Below are positions 31,887 to 39,745 of a stretch of DNA of 64,000 bases, piece by piece. The notes beneath the pieces were generated by a model. It was not told where the DNA came from, made no database searches, and saw nothing but the letters and a program-made list of their open reading frames with translations. A program made the position numbers and the translations under genes. Positions within the stretch are counted from its first letter, which is position 1, and every line of letters starts with the position of its first letter. The stretch comes from Salinicola tamaricis (lineage in GTDB: Bacteria > Pseudomonadota > Gammaproteobacteria > Pseudomonadales > Halomonadaceae), in contig NZ_CP023559.1 of the NCBI RefSeq assembly GCF_003006155.1, forward strand, positions 806,001 through 870,000. Direction: 5' to 3'.

Positions 31887-31954
31887 CGGACGGCGCCGAC
31901 ATGCACTCTGGGGCGCGGCAGGCAAGCCCTGCCCGCCCATCAGCGAGGTCAGCC

Positions 31955-32212
31955 ATGACACACACACCCAAGCGCTTCATCGCCGGCGCCATCTGCCCGC
32001 GCTGCGCGGCCATGGATCGCATACGCAGTTGGGAGCAGAACGGTATCCGCTACCGCGACTGCGTCAGCTGTGACTTCTTCGAGCAGCTGCCGGTGGAGGA
32101 CAGCGCGCAGGACGAACTGCCGACCCGGGTCAATCAGCCGCGTGAGACGCAGAAACCCGCGCGCGAAGAGATCAGTACGGTCAAGATCATCGATCCCGGT
32201 ACCCGCCACTAG
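31955..32212 (+). CDS. yheV: YheV-family zinc-ribbon protein
   Basis: The 85-aa product has two CxxC knuckles, ICPRCAAMDR and DCVSCDFFE, spaced as in a zinc ribbon. The family block reads RFIAGAICPRC...WEQNGIRYRDCVSCDF. The C-terminus is charged and probably disordered (VKIIDPGTRH). This is YheV, of unknown function. It lies directly behind prlC on the same strand and is probably cotranscribed. The start is ATG 31955. Confidence 0.9.
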   Translation: MTHTPKRFIAGAICPRCAAMDRIRSWEQNGIRYRDCVSCDFFEQLPVEDSAQDELPTRVNQPRETQKPAREEISTVKIIDPGTRH

Positions 32213-32249
32213 GCACTACCTGAAAGGACTGCGCTCGCCCACGCGGCGT

Positions 32250-32341
32250 TAAAAATCGGCTGGGGCGCCAGCCCGGTCAAAAATGCTCATTTACACCCCG
32301 TAAACTGGAGCGCCAGCCCGGTCCGTTTTCGCCGATTTTTT
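32250..32341. repeat. Composite palindromic element downstream of yheV
   Basis: A 92-bp symmetrical structure: AAAAATCGGC (32251-32260) and GCCGATTTTT (32331-32340) as perfect outer arms, two direct copies of GCGCCAGCCCGGTC (32265-32278 and 32310-32323), and a central TTTAC/GTAAA palindrome (32290-32304). The outer arm followed by T-run could terminate transcription in either direction. It lies between convergent genes. Confidence 0.75.
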
Positions 32342-32419
32342 CCTTAGCTGCGCGCCCGGCCTGGCCTTCGCTCGTCGACTTTTCAGACAGCACCTAGTCT
32401 CTATCGAATCTAAACCGCC

Positions 32420-33081
32420 TCATCCCGCCGCGACGACCTGGGCCATCAGCTGGCGCAGGTCATCGCCACGCCAGGTGGGTACCTGCTCGAGCGCCGGATC
32501 CATCGCCTTGCCCGGGCGCGCCACGAAGGCGGTACGCATGCCCACCGCCTGGGCGCCGATCAGATCCCAACCATGCGCCGCCACCATGATCATCGCCTCG
32601 GGCGCAACCGACCAGTGCGCCGCCGCTGCACGATAGGGCTCCGGCGCCGGCTTGTAGCGCGCGACCCGATCGACGCTGAAAATGGCATCGAAGTAAGCCG
32701 CCAGCCCCGCCTGGGCCAGCTGATGCTGCGCCGCCTCGCTGGCGCTGTTGGTCAGGCGGTGAGCGTATGCCCCTGCTGGCGCAGCCAGGCCAGCGCCTCG
32801 ACGGCATCGGCGTGCGCCGGCATGCCGAGCACGCCGTCGACCAGTGCCTGCTCGTCGGCGGGCGCGATCGCGACCCCGTGCTTGGCACCCAGCTGGCGCA
32901 GCGCGCTTTTGGCCAGTTCGGCAAAGGGCGCGAAACGCCCGACCAGATTGGCGGTCAATCAGGTTCCTGCAGGGTCAGGAACCACTCGCCGCGGCGCGCC
33001 TCGGTGCCGAACCAGCGCATGAACAGCGGGTCCAGCGCCGCGGTCGAGCAGCGTTTCATTGACGTCGAAGACCAGATGCAT
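32420..33081 (-). CDS. HAD-family hydrolase, type II haloacid dehalogenase-like, three frameshifts
   Basis: A HAD-superfamily phosphatase/dehalogenase of about 220 aa. Motif I DVNETLLD (nucleophile Asp) opens the protein, motif II is LTNSASEAA, motif III Lys lies in VARYKPAPEPY, and motif IV in AAHGWDLIGA. This set, with VFDVNET and the AHGWD ending, is that of haloacid dehalogenase type II enzymes. Breaks occur near 33040, 32962 and 32760. AAGGAGAG lies 6 nt before ATG 33081. The natural substrate may be a 2-haloacid or a small phosphate ester. It follows the DUF457 gene directly. Confidence 0.87.
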
Positions 33082-33811
33082 GGGGCCTCTCCTTGGGTGA
33101 TTGGCCCCTCAGTGTAGAACGCGATGCCCCAAGGCGTGGGAGCTTAGCGCCCCCACCCCAACCCTGTGTCAGCACTTCCCGCAGCACTGCCAGCGGCGGC
33201 AGCCAGGCGATCAGATGTATCGAGGTGAGCAGCAGCATCAGCGAGCTGCCGGGAGCTTTCCAGTCGAACGGCTTGAGCGCGGTGCCGAAGGAGCGCTTGA
33301 ATCGCGCCCGGTGAGATCGACGCTGTAGAGTTCGTCCAGCGCCAGATGGATGAGAAAGCCGAGGGTAGCGCCAGGCCGTGCAGCCAGGCCAGACGTGCCG
33401 GCTGCCGAGCAGTGTGAAACTCGCCGCCGCCGTCGCCAGCCCGCTGAGCGCGGCTGCCAGCAGCGAGTGCCACAGCCCGCGATGCACGGTGAAGCGAGCG
33501 AAAAGCGCACTGGCCAGATAGCGCACCGCCAGATAGGTCGCGCCACAGGCAGCGAATAGCTGTGCCGGCGTGACCCGATGCTGCAGCAGCAGCACCGCCA
33601 CGACGATAGCGATCAGGGCCAGGATCTGGAAGATCAGACGCACCGCTCGGGAATTGTCGGCATCGATGTCGGGCAGAATGCCGCCGAAGGTTACCAACCC
33701 GGTGATCGCCGCCGCCTGCCACAGCCCATAAAGCGACGCCTGCCACCCTGCCTGGGAGGCTATCAGCCCTCCGACGCTGGCGACCCCGAAGTGGGTGCGA
33801 AAGTTGGCCAT
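33056..33811 (-). CDS. Membrane metal-dependent hydrolase, YdjM/DUF457-like, two or more frameshifts
   Basis: An inner-membrane protein of the LexA-binding, inner-membrane-associated putative hydrolase group (YdjM, DUF457). MANFRTHFGVASVGG and GGILPDIDADNS carry the conserved His and Asp residues, and HRGLWHSLLAA gives the HxxxxH pair. About five hydrophobic segments are seen. Frame changes near 33390 and 33310 are needed to join LLGSRHVW, FLIHLALDELYSVDLTG and FKRSFGTALKPFDWKAPGSSLMLLL. The end is uncertain: one frame stops at 33144 and another at 33056, the latter overlapping the HAD gene start. Function is unproven. Confidence 0.75.
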   Translation of the reverse strand: MANFRTHFGVASVGGLIASQAGWQASLYGLWQAAAITGLVTFGGILPDIDADNSRAVRLIFQILALIAIVVAVLLLQHRVTPAQLFAACGATYLAVRYLASALFARFTVHRGLWHSLLAAALSGLATAAASFTLLGSRHVWPGCTAWRYPRLSHPSGAGRTLQRRSHRARFKRSFGTALKPFDWKAPGSSLMLLLTSIHLIAWLPPLAVLREVLTQGWGGGAKLPRLGASRSTLRGQSPKERPHASGLRRQ

Positions 33812-33967
33812 CGGTGCCGCCGCTCCAAGACTGGATAAATAGCCAGATTATGCGGCTTGCGGCCTATGGAAAACAATAGCTTAGACGGCGGCGTTGCAAA
33901 CATCGGCGTTATCCCGCGCGGATGCCGGTACTACTCCGGCGCCGCGCGCACGATACGCCATGACGAC

Positions 33968-33991
33968 ACGGCCCCGCCGAAGCGGGGCCGT
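33968..33991. terminator. Hairpin downstream of sodC
   Basis: ACGGCCCCGC and GCGGGGCCGT form a perfect 10-bp stem with a CGAA loop, 30 bp past the sodC stop. TTT follows on the plus strand only. Confidence 0.75.
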
Positions 33992-34020
33992 TTGGGGAAC
34001 CGAAGCCGCGTGACGCAGCG

Positions 34021-34548
34021 CTACTCGATCACGCCGCAGGCGACACGCGCCCCGCCGCCGCCCAGTTTGGGCTGATCGCTGTAGTTGTCACCGCCTGAGT
34101 GGATGATGAACGCGTGGCCGGAGAGATCGGCTTCGCTCAGACGCGGCGCCAGCACCGGGGTGGTGGCATTGCCCTCGGCATCCACCGTCAGCACCGGCAG
34201 ATCACCCAGATGGCCGGCATCGCTGTAGGGCCCCTGGTGAGAGTCGGTCTGCTCGGGGTCGAAGTGGCCACCCGCGGCCCCCGCCGGCGTCACCTTGCCG
34301 TCGCTCTCGCTGGAATCGCAGCTGGGGTTGGTGTGCAGATGGAAACCGTGGATACCAGGCTCGAGACCGGAAAGATCCGGTGTCAGCAGCAGCCCATAAT
34401 CGGTATCCCTGGCGGTGATGGTGCCCATGGATTCCCCCACCCCCTGAGTGGAGACGCTATGCATGTCGACCTGGGTATCGGCTTGTGCCAGCCCCGCCAG
34501 CGTCAGCAAAATACCGGCGCCCAGAGCGCTCGCCATCGTCCGTTGCAT
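34021..34548 (-). CDS. sodC: Periplasmic Cu/Zn superoxide dismutase
   Basis: The 175-aa protein has a cleavable signal peptide (ending LAGLAQA) and a complete Cu/Zn SOD domain. Copper ligands lie in GIHGFHLHTNPSC, zinc and bridging ligands in AGGHFDPEQTDSHQGP and GHLGDLP, and HSGGDNYSD supplies the last His and active-site loop. The conserved disulfide cysteines are in NPSCD and GGGGARVACGVIE at the C-terminus. It detoxifies periplasmic superoxide. The frame is intact. It is a single gene with a downstream hairpin. Confidence 0.96.
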   Translation of the reverse strand: MQRTMASALGAGILLTLAGLAQADTQVDMHSVSTQGVGESMGTITARDTDYGLLLTPDLSGLEPGIHGFHLHTNPSCDSSESDGKVTPAGAAGGHFDPEQTDSHQGPYSDAGHLGDLPVLTVDAEGNATTPVLAPRLSEADLSGHAFIIHSGGDNYSDQPKLGGGGARVACGVIE

Positions 34549-34662
34549 CGTTCACCTCCGTTTCGACCATGATGTCCGGCACGGGCCAGCGCATGGCTCG
34601 CCCATCGCCAGCCCGTGGCTCTCACCCTAGTCGAAGTCGCGCAAGGGTGCGACGTGAACGCC

Positions 34663-35499
34663 TCAGGTCAGATTATCGAGAATGCGCAGCGACGGGGCCG
34701 CCTGATTGAGGGTGTAGAAGTGCAGACCCGGCGCGCCGCCATCGAGCAAACGCTGGCAGAGCCGTGACACCATCTCGGTGCCGAATGCCTGGATGCTCTG
34801 CTGGTCATCGCCATAGGCTTCGAGCTGCTTGCGCACCCATCGCGGAATGTCGGCGCCGCAGGTCTCGGAGAAGCGGGCCAGCTTGCTGTAATTGGTGATC
34901 GGCATGATGCCGGGCACGATCGGTGTCTCCACGCCCAGCGCGCGGGCCCGATCGACGAAGTGGAAGTAAGCGTCGGCGTTGAAGAAGTACTGGGTGATGG
35001 CGAAGTCGGCACCGGCCTTCACCTTGCGCGCGAAGTTCTCCAGATCGCGCTCGGCGCTCAGCGCCTGCGGATGCACCTCGGGATAGGCCGCCACCGCGAT
35101 ATTGAAATGATCGCCAGTCTCGGCGCGCACGAACTCGACCAGCTCGTTGGCATAGCGCAGCTCACCCGCCCCGCCCATGCCCGAGGGCAGATCGCCGCGC
35201 AGCGCGACCAGGCTGTCGATGCCCGAGTCGCGATAGCGTCCGAGCAGCTCGCGTATCGCGGCCTTCTCGCTGCCCACACAGGAGAGGTGCGGCGCAGTGG
35301 AGACGCCGCCCTGGCGCAGCGCCGCGACGGTATCGAGGGTGCGCGCCTGGGTCGAACCGCCGGCACCATAGGTGACCGAGAAGAAGCGCGGCGAGCGCGC
35401 GCTCAGCGCATCCCGCGTGGCGTCGAGCTTTTCCCGCCCGGCCGCTGTATTGGGGGGAAAGAACTCGAAGCTGATGCCCAAGGGGAGATGCGTATTCAT
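34663..35499 (-). CDS. metF: Methylenetetrahydrofolate reductase
   Basis: The 278-aa TIM-barrel flavoprotein reduces 5,10-methylene-THF to 5-methyl-THF for methionine synthesis. SFEFFPPNT carries the catalytic Glu, FFSVTYGAGGSTQARTLDT follows, then LVALRGDLPSG, AAYPEVHPQA and DFAITQYFFNADAYFHFVDRA, all diagnostic. Length is slightly below E. coli (296 aa). The ribosome site is a GAAGG 8 nt before the ATG. The 223-bp upstream gap shows no SAH or SAM riboswitch that I can recognise. Confidence 0.96.
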   Translation of the reverse strand: MNTHLPLGISFEFFPPNTAAGREKLDATRDALSARSPRFFSVTYGAGGSTQARTLDTVAALRQGGVSTAPHLSCVGSEKAAIRELLGRYRDSGIDSLVALRGDLPSGMGGAGELRYANELVEFVRAETGDHFNIAVAAYPEVHPQALSAERDLENFARKVKAGADFAITQYFFNADAYFHFVDRARALGVETPIVPGIMPITNYSKLARFSETCGADIPRWVRKQLEAYGDDQQSIQAFGTEMVSRLCQRLLDGGAPGLHFYTLNQAAPSLRILDNLT

Positions 35500-35722
35500 G
35501 CGCGCCTTCGTCTCGAAACCGGATCAGGAGGGAGAGGCACTGGCTCGGGCCGTCGGGCGCCCGTCGCGACTCATGCCTGCCTCTCTACGACATGGGCTCA
35601 TTGTGCCCGCCGCATCCAACCCCGGCCAATGAAACTTTCCGCGTCCGGGTAGGAAAGCCGGTCATGCCAGCCCCCACCGAGGGCATCACGCGCGATCGCG
35701 CAGGCGGCGTCAGCAGATCGGC

Positions 35723-36694
35723 TCAGGGATGAACACCGGCCTGGCAGTCGCCACCGGTGCGGCAGGCGACGGTCTCGACCTGGAGCGTGGCATGATGAAT
35801 CGCGAAACGCGCCTGCAGCACGCCGTAAGCGCGCTCGATGACCGCATCGTGCTGGTCGGCAGAGACGATCACCAGATGCGCACTGAGTAGCGGGTCCTGC
35901 GGCGTGAGCCCCCAGACGTGCATATCATGTAGCCCCTCGACCCCCTCGACCGCCAGCAGCGCCTGCCGGATCTGATCCACGTCGAGGCCCTCCGGCGTCC
36001 CTTCGAGCAGGGTGTGGGTGGAGCGCCGCAGAATCGTCCAGGCCGCGCGCAGGATCAGCCCGGCGGCGAGCATCGAGAGCAGCGGGTCGATCGGCGTCCA
36101 GCCGGTGAGCAGAATCACCACCGAAGCCACGATCGCCGCTACCGAGCCGAGCAGATCACCCAGCACATGAAGCAGCGCCCCGCGCAGATTGAGGTTTTCC
36201 TGATCCCCCCCGTGGAGAATCTTGAATACCACCAGATTGACCACCAGCCCGAGCACGGCGATGGTCATCATCGGCCCGGCCAGCACCTCCACCGGCTGGG
36301 TAAAGCGCTGGATCGCCGCGATGAAGATCCACACCGCGATACCGAACAGGGTCAGCCCGTTGACGAAGGCGGCGAGCACCTGGAACCGCTGATAGCCAAA
36401 GGTACGCCGGGTATCCGGCGCGCGCCGGCCCATGGCGAAGGCGAACAGCGCCAGGCCGAGCGAGAAGCTGTCACTAAACATGTGCCCGGCATCGGCCAGC
36501 AGTGCCAGCGAACCGGAAATCCAGCCGCCCGCCACCTCCGCCAGCATGAAGCCCGCGGTCAGCAGCATCGCCCACTTGACCCGCTTGGCGCTGTCGGCCG
36601 TCACCTCGGGCGCATGGTCGTGATGATGGTGATGGCCACCATGATCGTGATGGTGAGAATCGTGATCGTGGGTATGGTCGTGATGAGCGGGCAT
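35723..36694 (-). CDS. Zinc/cation exporter, cation diffusion facilitator
   Basis: The 323-aa protein is a CDF transporter of the CzcD/ZitB type, exporting Zn2+ (possibly Co2+/Cd2+) by proton antiport across the inner membrane. A 27-residue His/Asp tail (HHDHTHDHDSHHHDHGG and onwards) precedes six transmembrane helices. The intramembrane metal site H-x3-D occurs twice, in DAGHMFSDS and HVLGDLLGS. A cytoplasmic C-terminal dimer domain follows (LHDMHVWGLTPQDPLLSAHLVI). The frame is intact and length is standard. Confidence 0.94.
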   Translation of the reverse strand: MPAHHDHTHDHDSHHHDHGGHHHHHDHAPEVTADSAKRVKWAMLLTAGFMLAEVAGGWISGSLALLADAGHMFSDSFSLGLALFAFAMGRRAPDTRRTFGYQRFQVLAAFVNGLTLFGIAVWIFIAAIQRFTQPVEVLAGPMMTIAVLGLVVNLVVFKILHGGDQENLNLRGALLHVLGDLLGSVAAIVASVVILLTGWTPIDPLLSMLAAGLILRAAWTILRRSTHTLLEGTPEGLDVDQIRQALLAVEGVEGLHDMHVWGLTPQDPLLSAHLVIVSADQHDAVIERAYGVLQARFAIHHATLQVETVACRTGGDCQAGVHP

Positions 36695-36805
36695 GGTGCG
36701 CGTCCGTCTAGCGTGTCGCTATAGGGTAGCGCACGCCCCCTGCGCTATTGTATTACACCCCGGCCCGCCAGCAGCATCCGCATAGGGCCCCCCACGCGGG
36801 TCGCC

Positions 36806-36940
36806 TCAGCGCCAGGGGCGCTGGCGCCAGAGGTCCCAGCCGATGCCCACCGCGATACCGACCCCGATACCCCAGCCCCACTCGCCGCTGGCGAGCCATA
36901 CCGCTATGCCGGCGACGATGCCGATGAGAGAGCCCTGCAT
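36806..36940 (-). CDS. Small Trp/Gly-rich membrane protein, 44 aa
   Basis: From ATG 36940 a 44-codon frame reads MQGSLIGIVAGIAVWLASGE, WGWGIGVGIAVGIGWDLW and RQRPWR, then stops. GGAGGT lies 3 nt upstream. The product is two closely spaced glycine-zipper-like hydrophobic helices ending in a basic tail, plausible as a small integral membrane protein or toxin-like peptide. It is downstream of no other gene and follows an AT-richer spacer. I do not recognise a family. The strong ribosome site, clean composition and basic C-terminal anchor are the reasons for calling it. Confidence 0.65.
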   Translation of the reverse strand: MQGSLIGIVAGIAVWLASGEWGWGIGVGIAVGIGWDLWRQRPWR

Positions 36941-37579
36941 ATGACCTCCGTTGCGCTGAAAGGATCGACGCTTCCGCGACACGGAAAGCTAACGCATGAT
37001 GCCATGGGTGGCGACGGGGAAGACAGCAACGGCCCAGGCATGAAGACACCTCGCACAGCGAAGCGACCTATCGCGAATGGCACCGCAAGCGCGCCCACGG
37101 CTCGCGCCAATAGCGAATATCGGAAAGAGGGAGTAAAAGAGAAGGTAGAAAAGCGTAGGTAGATGAACGTAAGTAGAAGAGCGTAATGGGAAAAAAGACG
37201 AGAAGCACTGGATAGGACCGATCGAGGACCTCACGCTTTCCTCCTCATCAGTGCTCACCCCGCAGTCCTTTGCGGTCTTGCCGCTTGGCTAAGTGAGCCC
37301 GCTCAGCATGAACCGTTAGCCGGCGGTAACCAAGGCAAATATGATAATCCACGCATCACTTTTGCTAATAGCAATACTTAAGTTCCCTTAATCATGGGGT
37401 TATACCCGAACATCCGTTCAATAACGCCGTGTCTTTTTTTGTATCTACGAAAAAGTCGCGAGAACATCGACTTGCTCTCCTTCCGAACACGCTCCGCGGA
37501 GCACAAGCAGCGGCAGTTGCCACCGGCGACTCGCACGAGATCGCGGAGACGGTAGCGGCTCAGGAGGGGGTATGAAGGG
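36941..37579. other. Long non-coding spacer, partly A-rich
   Basis: This 640-bp stretch has no convincing gene. From about 37110 to 37210 the plus strand is a purine-rich A/G run (AAAAGAGAAGGTAGAAAAGC and similar), and 37320-37450 is much more AT-rich than the surroundings (AATATGATAATCC, ACTTAAGTTCCC). The composition differs from the rest of the window, suggesting acquired or decayed sequence. It borders the tRNA-Sec gene. Confidence 0.6.
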
Positions 37580-37592
37580 TGGCGGAAGAGGT

Positions 37593-37688
37593 TGGCGGAA
37601 GAGAGTGGGAGTCGAACCCACCAGGGACCGCTGGCAGCCCCTACAGGAGTTGAAGTCCTGGCGTCCCACCGGGGAACGATTCTCTTCC
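37593..37688 (-). tRNA. selC: tRNA-Sec (TCA), selC
   Basis: The 96-nt minus-strand gene starts GGAAGAGAATCGTTCCCCGG and ends with encoded CCA. It has the selenocysteine tRNA features: an 8-bp acceptor stem, a long variable arm, anticodon TCA in CTTCAAC, and the T-arm GGTTCGACTCC. It closely resembles E. coli selC in length and layout. It lies about 110 bp downstream of selB on the same strand. Confidence 0.96.
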
Positions 37689-37691
37689 AGA

Positions 37692-37725
37692 CGCGGTACT
37701 TATCCCGGCGCGGTACTTATCCCAG
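37692..37725. repeat. 17-bp tandem repeat between selC and selB
   Basis: CGCGGTACTTATCCCGG (37692-37708) is followed by CGCGGTACTTATCCCAG (37709-37725) and the start of a third copy. On the minus strand each copy holds GGGATAAGT a few bases upstream of selC, so it may duplicate a promoter element. Confidence 0.8.
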
Positions 37726-37801
37726 CGCGGTGCGTTTCCAGGCACGATCCTTTTCAAGCAGAACCCGGCCATCGGACGCGACTGACCGCGCAGGCGCGCG
37801 G

Positions 37802-39745
37802 TCAGGTGAACAGCATATCCTGTCGAATCACCTTGTGGCCATCGCCGATGCGTCGGGTGAAGCCAACGCGGTCGAAGAACTCGAGAATCGCCACCGCCAG
37901 CTTGCGCCCGCAGCCGACCCGATCGCGGAACGCCGCCGCGGTGACCCCCGCCGCCGAGTAGGCCGCGAGCTCACGCACCCAGTCGGCGAGCTGGACCACA
38001 TGCGGCGTGAGAAAGAAGTGGTCGTGGCGCAGTTGGTAAACCTCGCCAAGCAGCGCCGTGCGTCGCAGCAGAGTGCGGATCTCCCCCTCATCCACGCCCA
38101 GTGTCATGGCGATATCGCGCACCCGCGGCGGTTCGAACGGCGTCTGCGCCAGCAAGGGCCGCACCGCCTGCCAGCGCGCGGCATCGGCCTCACCCAGCGT
38201 CGCCCGATGGTCGGCCAGGGCAATGAAGGGGCCGTGCTGGACGATCTCTCCCTCGGCCTTCCAGCGCTCCAGCAGCGGTCGAAACAGCGCCGGCGGCAGC
38301 GCCGGTGCACTCATCCGCCGCAGCCGGTCGATCTCCGCCCCGCGCATCGCCGGCTCCTCGGCGTGGACTTGGGCCAGCCGCGCCACCACCGCAGCGTAGC
38401 GCGCGGCCAGATCGTCGACGCGAAAGGCGTGGCGCGTGGCCGCGTCGGCGGCGACCACCACCCATCCGGCCTCGGTGGCCGCTTTGTCGAGAACCGCCGC
38501 GGGCAGGTCGAGATTGGCCGCCAGGGCCACCAGATCGACACTGTGACCGCTGGCGAGACGTGGCCACAGTGCTGCCAGTTGCACTTCACCGTCCGCTCCC
38601 GGGAGCATCGCCCTCAGTGCCTGCAGCCAGGCCAGGCGCGCCGGCTGGCGCGCACCGCGCCGCGGTGGCGCCACGTCGAGCACGCGCGCGCCGGCCAGGG
38701 TGCGACTGGCGCCATGGTCGCGCACGATCACCGCATCGCCGTGGGCCGCGTGCAGCGGCGCTGACAGCACCAGCTGCGCCAGCATGGTCTGGCCCGGGGT
38801 CAGCGTCTCACCCTCCAGCAGCGAGACATGGCCGGTGACGTGGGCGCTGAGATGGTGCAGATGCACCGGCGTCCAGTGCTTGAGCGGTTCGGCTTCCGGC
38901 AGCAGTGCGAGAGTGACGTCGAGCCGCTGACGTCCCTCGATCCTGGAGTCCGCGGCGACCACCCAGTCACCGCGAGCCAGCGTGCCGCGCTCGACCTCGC
39001 TGCCGCTCAGATTGAGCGCGCAGCGCTCGCCGCGCCGGGCCAACCCGACCTCGCGATTCTGTGCCCGCAACGCGCGTACCCGCGCGCTGGCCCCGCCCGG
39101 CAGCAGGCGCACGCTATCGCCCTGGCGCACCTCACCGCTGCGGATAGTGCCGGTGACCACCACCCCCGCGCCCTGCTTGACGAAGGCGCGGTCCACCGCC
39201 AGCCGAAAACCGCCGCCTGCACGACGCGCTGTCTGCGTTCGCGCCGCGGACCACAGGGCAGCGCCCAGCGCTGCCTGGCCCGCGCCGGACAGATTGGAGA
39301 CGGCAAACAGTGGCGCGCCGGCGAAGCGCGTCTGCGCCAGCCAGGCGGTGATCTCTACACGCACCTGCTGCACCCGGGCGGCGTCCACGCGGTCGCACTT
39401 GGTCAGCGCGACCCAGGCGCGCTCGACCCCGAGCAGCTCCAGAATGCGCAGATGCTCGACGCTCTGCGGCATGATGCCGTCGTCTGCCGCCACTACCAGC
39501 AGCATGGCGTCGATGCCCGCAGCACCAGCGAGCATGTTGGCAATGAAGCGCTCGTGGCCGGGCACGTCGATGAAGCCCAGCACCGCCCCCTCGCTCCCCG
39601 GTGGCGGCGTGGGATAGGCGTACCCCGGCTCGATGGTCAGACCGCGCGTCTGCTCCTCCTTCAAGCGATCGGTGGCGATGCCGGTGAGCCCACGAATCAG
39701 CGCGGTCTTGCCGTGGTCTACGTGCCCCGCGGTGCCGACGATCAT
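37802..39745 (-). CDS. selB: Selenocysteine-specific elongation factor SelB
   Basis: The 647-aa protein is SelB, the EF-Tu-like GTPase that carries Sec-tRNA to UGA codons followed by a SECIS hairpin. The N-terminus MIVGTAGHVDHGKTALI is the P-loop, DVPGHERFI is G3 and TKCD is G4. EF-Tu-like domains II and III follow. The C-terminal third holds the winged-helix repeats that bind SECIS RNA (for example ARYAAVVARLAQVHAEEPAM and DRVGCGRKLAVAILEFFDRVGFTRRIGDGHKV). I chose ATG 39745; it overlaps the selA stop by 4 bp. The length matches the family (E. coli 614). The frame is intact. Confidence 0.97.
   Translation of the reverse strand: MIVGTAGHVDHGKTALIRGLTGIATDRLKEEQTRGLTIEPGYAYPTPPPGSEGAVLGFIDVPGHERFIANMLAGAAGIDAMLLVVAADDGIMPQSVEHLRILELLGVERAWVALTKCDRVDAARVQQVRVEITAWLAQTRFAGAPLFAVSNLSGAGQAALGAALWSAARTQTARRAGGGFRLAVDRAFVKQGAGVVVTGTIRSGEVRQGDSVRLLPGGASARVRALRAQNREVGLARRGERCALNLSGSEVERGTLARGDWVVAADSRIEGRQRLDVTLALLPEAEPLKHWTPVHLHHLSAHVTGHVSLLEGETLTPGQTMLAQLVLSAPLHAAHGDAVIVRDHGASRTLAGARVLDVAPPRRGARQPARLAWLQALRAMLPGADGEVQLAALWPRLASGHSVDLVALAANLDLPAAVLDKAATEAGWVVVAADAATRHAFRVDDLAARYAAVVARLAQVHAEEPAMRGAEIDRLRRMSAPALPPALFRPLLERWKAEGEIVQHGPFIALADHRATLGEADAARWQAVRPLLAQTPFEPPRVRDIAMTLGVDEGEIRTLLRRTALLGEVYQLRHDHFFLTPHVVQLADWVRELAAYSAAGVTAAAFRDRVGCGRKLAVAILEFFDRVGFTRRIGDGHKVIRQDMLFT

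Noticed and set aside
33857..34075. A 72-codon plus-strand frame.
   Set aside because: It spans the sodC terminator hairpin and runs antisense into sodC; no ribosome site.
34549..35722. SAH or SAM riboswitch upstream of metF or metK.
   Set aside because: I looked at 35500-35722 and 54069-54311 and saw no conserved core of any SAM or SAH riboswitch class that I can recognise.
36989..37258. An 89-codon frame on the minus strand with a hydrophobic centre (LFYLLFYSLFPIFAIGA).
   Set aside because: It begins at a GTG with no ribosome site, lies in A-rich odd-composition spacer, and its hydrophobic part is just the complement of a purine-rich run.
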